From an uncultured Collinsella sp. (GTDB lineage: Bacteria; Actinomycetota; Coriobacteriia; Coriobacteriales; Coriobacteriaceae), in contig CAUAJB010000081.1 of NCBI GenBank assembly GCA_958429225.1, positions 1 through 6,618 of the forward strand: 6,618 nucleotides of DNA, in the 5' to 3' direction. A program made the position numbers and the translations under genes. The notes beneath the pieces are model-generated. The model was not told where the DNA came from and ran no database searches. It saw nothing but the letters and a program-made list of their open reading frames with translations. Each line of letters opens with the position of its first letter. Position 1 is the stretch's first letter. Shown here in pieces: positions 1 to 3,924 of the stretch.

Positions 1-393
1 GACGCCGTGATGCAGGAGGAGATTTTCGGCCCCATCTTGCCGGTGCTGACGTTTGAGAGCCTAGACGAGGCCGAGACGTTTATTACGGATCGTCCGACGC
101 CGCTGGCCCTGTATATCTTTAGTCAGGATCGCGCGGTTCAGCAGCGCTTTGTGCGCTACGTGCCCTTTGGCGGCGGCTGCGTTAACGACACCATCATGCA
201 TCTGGCTACGAGCCATATGGGCTTTGGCGGCATGGGAGCGAGCGGTATGGGGCAGTACCATGGCCGCGAGAGTTTCGATACGTTTAGCCACAAGAAGAGC
301 ATCGTGAACAAGGCAACGTGGTTGGACGTGCCGTTTCGGTATGCGCCCTACGCAAGCTGGAAACACAAATTCGTGCGCATGTTTGTGCATTAG
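1..393 (+). CDS. Aldehyde dehydrogenase, ALDH3-like, C-terminal part (5' truncated by window edge)
   Basis: This is the last 130 codons of an NAD(P)-dependent aldehyde dehydrogenase, an enzyme family that oxidises aldehydes to carboxylic acids. The frame is open from base 1 and the real start lies outside the window; an internal GTG at 7 is not a credible start. Visible family signatures are the EEIFGPILPV block (fragment residues 6-15), the glycine-rich stretch FGGGCVND (54-61), and SHMGFGGMGASGMGQYHG followed by SFDTFSHKKS. That last pair is the typical C-terminal signature of class 3 aldehyde dehydrogenases, which act on medium- and long-chain or aromatic aldehydes. The catalytic cysteine and Rossmann fold would lie upstream and cannot be checked. 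The C-terminal tail (PFRYAPYASWKHKFVRMF) also fits ALDH3 proteins. The stop codon is followed one base later by a strong hairpin. Family assignment is firm; the substrate is unknown. Confidence 0.
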   Translation, partial: DAVMQEEIFGPILPVLTFESLDEAETFITDRPTPLALYIFSQDRAVQQRFVRYVPFGGGCVNDTIMHLATSHMGFGGMGASGMGQYHGRESFDTFSHKKSIVNKATWLDVPFRYAPYASWKHKFVRMFVH

Positions 394-394
394 G

Positions 395-438
395 AAATGG
401 CAGGTAATACGAACAAGTGTTCCTATTACCTGCCATTT
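395..438. terminator. Perfect 15-bp inverted repeat after the aldehyde dehydrogenase gene, possible terminator
   Basis: Arms AAATGGCAGGTAATA (395-409) and TATTACCTGCCATTT (424-438) are exact reverse complements. Inside them GAAC (411-414) also pairs with GTTC (419-422) around an AAGT loop, leaving one C-C mismatch. It begins one base after the aldehyde dehydrogenase stop, so it probably ends or protects that transcript. There is no real T tract after the right arm (ATTTACG), so intrinsic termination may be weak. The central 14 bases match a LexA box and are annotated separately. Confidence 0.
410..423. promoter_or_regulatory. Putative LexA/DinR operator (SOS box)
   Basis: The 14 bases CGAACAAGTGTTCC agree at every position with the Gram-positive LexA (DinR) consensus CGAACRNRYGTTYC. 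They also resemble the mycobacterial form with GAAC and GTTC half-sites four bases apart. LexA represses DNA-damage genes by binding such palindromes at promoters. The site lies 74 bases upstream of the small peptide start at 497. A weak -10-like hexamer TAGACT is at 443-448; a -35 element spaced 17 bases from it would fall at 420-425 and overlap the box. The sequence match is direct. Binding by this organism's LexA, and the promoter itself, are inferences. The box is also the centre of a larger palindrome, so its symmetry could partly reflect hairpin structure. Confidence 0.
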
Positions 439-475
439 ACGTTAGACTACTGCTATGGGGTACGGATGGGCCAAC

Positions 476-490
476 TCCCTTTAGAAGGGA
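476..490 (+). promoter_or_regulatory. Hairpin sequestering the Shine-Dalgarno of the small peptide
   Basis: TCCCTT (476-481) pairs with AAGGGA (485-490) across a three-base loop. The AAGGGA arm is the ribosome binding site of the ATG at 497, six bases on. If formed, the hairpin would block initiation. Bases 476-478 are also needed for the long-range helix with 632-634, so the two structures compete. This suggests a translation switch, but only as an inference from base pairing. Confidence 0.
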
Positions 491-496
491 ATTGGT

Positions 497-580
497 ATGA
501 ACGTAAGCGATGTTATTTCGTTACTGGCGTTGTTAATCGCGGCTATCGAACTCGGCCTGTTTATCGGCCGAATGAAATAG
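497..580 (+). CDS. Small hydrophobic single-pass peptide (27 aa), type I toxin-like candidate
   Basis: ATG at 497 opens a 27-codon frame ending in TAG at 578-580, preceded by AGAAGGGA at 483-490 with a six-base spacer. The peptide has a short polar N-terminus (MNVSD), one hydrophobic stretch from about V6 to I23, and a basic end (GRMK). This is the layout of holin-like or type I toxin peptides that insert in the cytoplasmic membrane. A glutamate at position 18 within the hydrophobic stretch is unusual. The locus context supports a regulated toxin-like peptide: a LexA box upstream, a Shine-Dalgarno in a hairpin, and leader-trailer pairing. I cannot assign a named family with certainty. The downstream motif GGAGTTGGCA with a following hairpin resembles, from memory, regions after holin-like toxin ORFs in gut bacteria. 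The alternatives are a leader peptide or a chance ORF within a structured RNA. Function is inferred, not shown. Confidence 0.
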   Translation: MNVSDVISLLALLIAAIELGLFIGRMK

Positions 581-673
581 CCGCCCCCGCGTAAGCGAAG
601 ACGGCCACTTCTCACGATGAAAACGTGTATCGGAGTTGGCAAGACCCGCTGCAACGGGTGCCATCCGTACCCC

Positions 674-815
674 TATCTTATCTGCAAGCGCTCTGTCTCG
701 CAAGCGTTGCGGCAACTGGGTGAAAGGCGCGAGTGGGTGAATTTGTGTCCGCACGGGCCCGTAAGCTTCTCAGTACGGTTAAGCGCCGATTTATCCGGCT
801 GTTAGAGGAGCTGCT
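674..815 (+). other. Leader of the HIRAN gene, with short hairpins but no recognised RNA family
   Basis: These 142 bases before the HIRAN gene hold no credible gene. Small stems are visible: CGCAA 700-704 with TTGCG 708-712; CCGTA 759-763 with TACGG 774-778; GCCG 785-788 with CGGC 796-799. Longer-range options are CTCGC 698-702 with GCGAG 729-733, and GGCGC 726-730 with GCGCC 783-787. GCAAGCG occurs twice (685-691 and 701-707). No known riboswitch core was recognised. The segment ends in a strong Shine-Dalgarno, GAGGAG, at 805-810. Confidence 0.
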
Positions 816-1142
816 ATGTACGAGCCTTCACGTGTTCTTCTGTCATTTCACATTGCAGGATTTCAGTATGCCGATGGCGCCTTGGTCCTGGGCGATCTTA
901 AAGCGGGCGATAAACTGACGCTGTGTGCCGAGCGCGATAATCCCCATGACCCCGAGGCGGTTGCGATCTACTACGGCAACACCAAGCTTGGCTATGTTCC
1001 GGGAAACGAGGTCGGCCCGCTGTCCTTGATGATGTATTACGGCCACGAGGACGTATTTGAGGCCCGTGTGCAACAGGTCGCCCCCGAGCGCAGCCCGTGG
1101 CATCAGGTGCGCGTTGGGCTCTATGTGGTGGATGCTCGCTAG
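816..1142 (+). CDS. Stand-alone HIRAN-domain protein
   Basis: The 108-residue product is almost entirely one HIRAN domain (PF08797 type). The matching blocks are FHIAGFQYADG (11-21), LKAGDKLTLCAE (28-39), NPHDPEAVAIYY (42-53) and KLGYVP (57-62). HIRAN domains are small beta-barrels; in HLTF/Rad5-like helicases they bind single-stranded 3' DNA ends at stalled forks. In bacteria they often occur alone or fused to nucleases or helicases, and the role of lone copies is mostly unknown. No signal peptide or membrane segment is seen, so it is probably cytoplasmic. The ATG at 816 is fixed by GAGGAG at 805-810 with a five-base spacer. The next gene starts 18 bases after the stop with its own ribosome site, so the two are likely co-transcribed. 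The domain call is strong; a DNA repair role is inferred from the family only. Confidence 0.
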   Translation: MYEPSRVLLSFHIAGFQYADGALVLGDLKAGDKLTLCAERDNPHDPEAVAIYYGNTKLGYVPGNEVGPLSLMMYYGHEDVFEARVQQVAPERSPWHQVRVGLYVVDAR

Positions 1143-1160
1143 TCGGCAATGGAGGCTGCC

Positions 1161-1340
1161 ATGTTTGATGACGATGACCTGTTCGATCTGACAGATGATC
1201 CGTTTGGGTGGGATATGCTACTCGATGACGATGAGTTGGGGCAGGACCGTAGGAAACGGCAGGACAAGAAAACTCAGGGTGACGCTTCGAAAAAGCAAGA
1301 CAAGCGCCGCCGCGGACTGTTCGGCGGGCTCTTTGGATAA
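1161..1340 (+). CDS. Hypothetical 59-aa protein with acidic N-half and basic C-half
   Basis: No family is recognised. GGAGG at 1151-1155 with a five-base spacer selects the ATG at 1161 over an in-frame ATG at 1149, which overlaps that Shine-Dalgarno. The first 29 residues hold 13 acidic residues mixed with aromatic and aliphatic ones (FDDDDLFDLTDDPFGW). The remaining 30 hold 12 lysines or arginines and end in RRRGLFGGLFG, a short glycine-phenylalanine repeat. This charge separation suggests a mostly disordered, nucleic-acid- or protein-contacting adaptor, but that is a guess. It follows the HIRAN gene by 18 bases and is probably in the same operon, so its product may work with the HIRAN protein. 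Good ribosome site and placement make it likely to be expressed. Confidence 0.
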   Translation: MFDDDDLFDLTDDPFGWDMLLDDDELGQDRRKRQDKKTQGDASKKQDKRRRGLFGGLFG

Positions 1341-1360
1341 CCGCCGCATCGCTACGTCTG

Positions 1361-1366
1361 TATACT
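1361..1366 (+). promoter_or_regulatory. Possible -10 element for the metallophosphoesterase gene
   Basis: TATACT agrees with the -10 consensus at five of six positions and lies 41 bases before the ATG at 1407, in the 66-base gap after the preceding gene. No good -35 hexamer is found at 16-18 bases upstream, where the DNA is the end of the preceding gene, so this is a tentative promoter. Confidence 0.
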
Positions 1367-1406
1367 TAGCACGAGTTGAACACGTTGCGAAATGAGGGCA
1401 TAGACG

Positions 1407-1952
1407 ATGATGTGGTTTACCGCCGACCTGCACCTGGGCGATACGAATATCTTGCACGACATGGATCGACCGTTTGATTCGGTCGAGGAGATGAACCGCA
1501 AGGTCATCGATGCCATCAATGAGTGTGTGGCTGTGGACGACCGCCTCTATATCTTGGGAGACTTTACCTATCGTTTACCCCTGGCGGAGGCGGTGCGCCT
1601 GCGCGAGCGCATCGAATGCCAGAATGTGACGCTCGTCCGTGGTAACCATGACAGCGACTGGGAAGATCCAGCTGCGCCCCAAATCTGGGAAGACGTGCGT
1701 GATTACTTGGAGGTTGCTCCCGGCTATGCCAAGGGCCATCGTCTGGTTATGAGCCACTACCCCATGCTTAGCTGGAATGGCAAGGCACGTGGCGCCATCA
1801 TGCTGCACGGGCATATCCACAGCAGGGGAGACCGCACCAACGCGCGCAACCGCGATCGCGAGCGCCCTATCTTTCGCTACGATGTCGGTCTCGATGCCAA
1901 CGAGTACAGGCCCGTAAGCCGTGATCAGATTCTTAGCTTCTTTGGGTTATAG
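1407..1952 (+). CDS. Small calcineurin-like metallophosphoesterase
   Basis: This 181-residue protein is a compact member of the metallophosphoesterase superfamily, which hydrolyses phosphoester bonds using two metal ions. All core motifs are present in order: D7-L-H9 (TADLHLGD), G51-D52 (ILGDF), G79-N80-H81-D82, S116-H117-Y118-P119, and G135-H136-I137-H138. The order and spacing resemble the small YfcE-like and phage-type phosphoesterases of about 170-190 residues. The substrate cannot be read from the sequence; nucleotides, nucleic acid ends and phosphoproteins are all possible. No signal peptide is seen, so it is cytoplasmic. The start is ATG 1407, with a GAGGG-type ribosome site at 1394-1398; an ATG one codon later (1410) is an alternative. 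A candidate -10 lies upstream and strong hairpins follow the stop, so it looks monocistronic. Catalytic residues appear complete, so it is probably active. Confidence 0.
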   Translation: MMWFTADLHLGDTNILHDMDRPFDSVEEMNRKVIDAINECVAVDDRLYILGDFTYRLPLAEAVRLRERIECQNVTLVRGNHDSDWEDPAAPQIWEDVRDYLEVAPGYAKGHRLVMSHYPMLSWNGKARGAIMLHGHIHSRGDRTNARNRDRERPIFRYDVGLDANEYRPVSRDQILSFFGL

Positions 1953-2005
1953 GGCGCCAGAGCCACCACAAAGGGGACAGGCACCTTTGTGGTGGCTCTG
2001 GCGCC
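1953..2005. repeat. 22-bp perfect palindrome with a GGGGACAGGCAC core, REP-like
   Basis: Arm 1953-1974 is the exact reverse complement of arm 1984-2005, around a nine-base loop. The centre (1973-1984) reads GGGGACAGGCAC, or GTGCCTGTCCCC on the other strand. From memory, this core belongs to dispersed palindromes found near REP-associated tyrosine transposases (RAYTs) in many bacteria. It starts directly after the metallophosphoesterase stop and shares its right end with the next hairpin. The fold is certain; the mobile-repeat reading is an inference. Confidence 0.
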
Positions 2006-2034
2006 GTTGCCATTATGGCAGCGGCGCCTTTTTT
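2000..2034 (+). terminator. Strong intrinsic terminator after the metallophosphoesterase gene
   Basis: GGCGCCG followed by TTGCCA (2000-2012) pairs with TGGCAGCGGCGCC (2016-2028) over 13 bp with one G-U pair and a three-base loop. Six Ts (2029-2034) follow at once. This is a textbook Rho-independent terminator. Its left GGCGCC (2000-2005) is also the right end of the preceding palindrome, so the two hairpins cannot both form in full. Confidence 0.
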
Positions 2035-2092
2035 GTCCGTGCGGCGCGGTAGAGTGTAGGCGGTCGAAATTTGCGTCCATCGAGGAGCTGCT

Positions 2093-3850
2093 ATGAACGA
2101 GATTAAGTGCCCGCATTGCGGCGAAGTTTTTAAGGTCGATGCGTCCGGCTATGCGGATATCGTCAAGCAAGTACGCGATGCCGAGTTTTCGCGCGACCTG
2201 GACGAGCGTGTGAAGGCAGTCCAGCGCGAGGGCGAGCAAGCGCTGGAGCTTGAGCGCTCGCGTTCGACGGCTGCCTTGCAAAAGGCAGAGTCTCAGCGCA
2301 ACGCTCAGCTTGTCGAGCAGAAGAACACTGCGGATCAGAAACTGGCGCAAGAGGTTGCCAAGCGCGATGCTGAGCTTGCCGAGCTGCGCGCTAAGCTCGA
2401 GGGCGCTGCCGCAGAGCGCGAGAGTGCAAGCCAGCGCGCGGCGGTAGAGGCACGAGCCAATGCTCAAAAGGAAAATGCCGAACTCCAGCGTGAGATTGAT
2501 AGCCTGCGTGCGCAGCTTGGGCGCAAAGATGACGAAGCAAAGCTTGCCGAGTCGGCGGCGCGCAACGCTGCTCAAAACGATTTAGCTGCGCGCGACGCTC
2601 AGATTGCCGAGCTGCAGGCCAGGCTCGCCGCGGCGGACAAAGCCCAGGAGATGGCGCTTGCCGCTGCCGCGGCAGAGTCGCAGCGTGAGCTCGATGCCGC
2701 TCGCAGCGAGGCCGAGCGCGCGCTTACTGACTATCGCGCGAAGGCGCAAGAGAAGTTTTCCGCCGCAAAGGCTCAGTCTGAGCAAGAGGCCGAGGGCCTG
2801 CGTGCCCAGCTGCGCGAGCAGGAACTGATGGCAAAAATGAACCTGTCAGAGGCGGTCGCCGCGGCGGAGCGAGAGCGCGATGAGGCACGTGCCAAACTGA
2901 CGAGCGAGCTGGCGGTGCGCGATTCTCGCGAGGAACAGGCCAAGGCGGCACACGAGCTCGAGCTTGCGCAGGCCAAGCGTGCGAGCGATGACCTGATTCG
3001 CTACAAGGATGAAGAGATCGAGCGCCTTAAGGACATGAAGGTCCGCCTGTCCACCAAGATGGTGGGCGAGTCGCTCGAGCAGCACTGCGAGACCGAGTTT
3101 AACCGTCTGCGCATGACGGCGTTTCCTAACGCGTACTTCGAGAAGGATAACGATGCGTCCGAGGGCACCAAGGGCGACTTTATCTTCCGCGAGTGCGACG
3201 CAAGCGGTAACGAGGTCATTTCGATTATGTTCGAGATGAAAAACGAGAACGACGAGACCGCGACCAAACATAAAAACGAGGACTTCTTTAAGAAACTCGA
3301 TCACGATCGTCGCCAGAAAGGCTGTGAGTACGCGGTGCTCTGCACGTTGCTCGAACCCGAGAGCGAGCTTTACAACGCCGGCATCGTGGACGTGAGCTAT
3401 CGCTACGAGAAGATGTACGTGATTCGCCCACAGTTCTTTATTCCCATGATCACGCTTCTTCGCAACGCCGCCATGGGTTCGCTGCGCTATAAGCAGGAGC
3501 TGGCGGAGTACAAACAGCAGAATATCGACGTCACGAACTTCGAAGCCAAGATGGAAAAGTTCAAGAATGATTTCGGTCGCAACTACGAGATCGCGAGCCG
3601 AAAGTTCCAAACGGCGATTGATGAGATCGACAAGACGATTAGCCATCTGCAGAAAACCAAGGAGGCGTTGCTGTCCTCCGAGAACAATCTGCGCCTAGCC
3701 AACAAGAAGGCCGACGATCTTACCATTCGCAAGCTCACGTGGGGCAACAAGACCATGAAAGCAGCGTTTGACGAGGCACGCGGGGCTGCGACAGAGACAA
3801 ACGATGAGCCCGCCGAGGCGGATTCGTATGAGATCGAGGATGCCGAGTAA
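2093..3850 (+). CDS. DUF2130 family protein: zinc-knuckle-like start, long coiled coil, nuclease-like domain
   Basis: This 585-residue protein belongs to the DUF2130 family (PF09903), whose function is not established. It opens with a CPHCGEVF knuckle (C6, C9), likely half of a metal site. About residues 20-320 are a very Ala/Glu/Arg/Gln-rich coiled coil. The conserved domain starts near M323 (VGESLEQHCETEF). It contains GTKGDFIFRE (G358-E367) and then ISIMFEMKNEND, with E381-x-K383. D362 plus E381-x-K383 resembles the core of PD-(D/E)XK nucleases, as does the hydrophobic strand YAVLCTLL from Y413. A second helical coil runs about 483-548, and the tail is acidic. Family members are, as I recall, nearer 400-450 residues, so the coiled coil looks extended. 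The ATG at 2093 has GAGGAG at 2082-2087. It lies 58 bases after a strong terminator, so it has its own promoter. Family call strong; nuclease activity inferred. Confidence 0.
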   Translation: MNEIKCPHCGEVFKVDASGYADIVKQVRDAEFSRDLDERVKAVQREGEQALELERSRSTAALQKAESQRNAQLVEQKNTADQKLAQEVAKRDAELAELRAKLEGAAAERESASQRAAVEARANAQKENAELQREIDSLRAQLGRKDDEAKLAESAARNAAQNDLAARDAQIAELQARLAAADKAQEMALAAAAAESQRELDAARSEAERALTDYRAKAQEKFSAAKAQSEQEAEGLRAQLREQELMAKMNLSEAVAAAERERDEARAKLTSELAVRDSREEQAKAAHELELAQAKRASDDLIRYKDEEIERLKDMKVRLSTKMVGESLEQHCETEFNRLRMTAFPNAYFEKDNDASEGTKGDFIFRECDASGNEVISIMFEMKNENDETATKHKNEDFFKKLDHDRRQKGCEYAVLCTLLEPESELYNAGIVDVSYRYEKMYVIRPQFFIPMITLLRNAAMGSLRYKQELAEYKQQNIDVTNFEAKMEKFKNDFGRNYEIASRKFQTAIDEIDKTISHLQKTKEALLSSENNLRLANKKADDLTIRKLTWGNKTMKAAFDEARGAATETNDEPAEADSYEIEDAE

Positions 3851-3869
3851 GGTATAGCGGATAGTGCAA

Positions 3870-3907
3870 AAGCGGGGCCGCTGGCGAAATTGTCAACGGC
3901 CCCGTTT
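3870..3907. terminator. Bidirectional terminator between convergent genes
   Basis: CGGGGCCG (3873-3880) pairs exactly with CGGCCCCG (3897-3904). The stem continues outward through one G-U pair to AAA (3868-3870 region) opposite TTT (3905-3907). It lies between the DUF2130 stop at 3850 and the helicase stop at 3925, so it can end both converging transcripts. The T tracts are short, so efficiency may be moderate. Confidence 0.
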
Positions 3908-3924
3908 CGTTTCGGTATGTTCGG

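Larger units (their letters stand above)
453..677. repeat. MITE-like unit: 13-bp terminal inverted repeats flanked by CTAT direct repeats
   Basis: The 217-bp segment 457-673 begins with GGGGTACGGATGG and ends with its exact reverse complement (661-673). CTAT stands directly outside both ends (453-456 and 674-677), like a 4-bp target duplication. No transposase is present, so any movement would have to be non-autonomous. The inverted repeats are equally explained as an RNA stem, and a matching 4-base flank can arise by chance, so confidence is low. Multiple genomic copies with the same boundaries would decide it. Confidence 0.
457..684 (+). ncRNA. Structured transcript around the 27-aa peptide, with paired 5' and 3' parts
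   Basis: Leader bases 457-469 pair perfectly with 661-673 (13 bp). The directly adjoining 470-478 (GCCAACTCC) pair perfectly with 632-640 (9 bp). A hairpin (ACCCG 644-648 with CGGGT 655-659) sits as an insert in the 3' strand of the combined helix. Local hairpins fill the interior: 552-557 with 566-571; 580-583 with 602-605, containing CGC/GCG closed by a GUAA tetraloop at 591-594; and 613-616 with 624-627. The small ORF lies wholly inside. The 3' side ends in CTATCTTATCT, a weakly U-rich tail. Such 5'-3' long-distance pairing is known from type I toxin mRNAs such as hok. The pairings are visible in the sequence; transcription and exact ends are inferred. Confidence 0.

Noticed and set aside
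397..594. Plus-strand 65-codon open frame in the intergenic region
   Set aside because: It starts inside the left arm of the 395-438 hairpin, has no ribosome site, and overlaps the better-supported 27-codon ORF in another frame.
753..762. ACGGGCCCGT palindrome in the HIRAN leader, considered as an operator
   Set aside because: It is a 10-bp self-complementary GC-rich sequence with no known regulator match and no clear promoter beside it.
617..805. Cysteine-containing 62-codon open frame (MKTCIGVGK...)
   Set aside because: There is no Shine-Dalgarno before the ATG, which lies in a hairpin loop; the region is explained by RNA pairing with the leader, and no protein family is recognisable.
1149..1160. 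Earlier ATG for the 59-aa gene
   Set aside because: It overlaps the GGAGG sequence that is correctly spaced for the ATG at 1161, and it has no ribosome site of its own.
1322..1346. CGGCGG/CCGCCG inverted repeat at the end of the 59-aa gene, considered as a terminator
   Set aside because: Only 6 bp with a 13-base loop and no T tract; GC-rich chance pairing is likely.
2846..3646. Minus-strand 266-codon open frame opposite the DUF2130 gene
   Set aside because: It is a shadow of the repetitive Ala/Glu/Arg-rich coiled-coil and nuclease-like coding region, with no recognisable domain.
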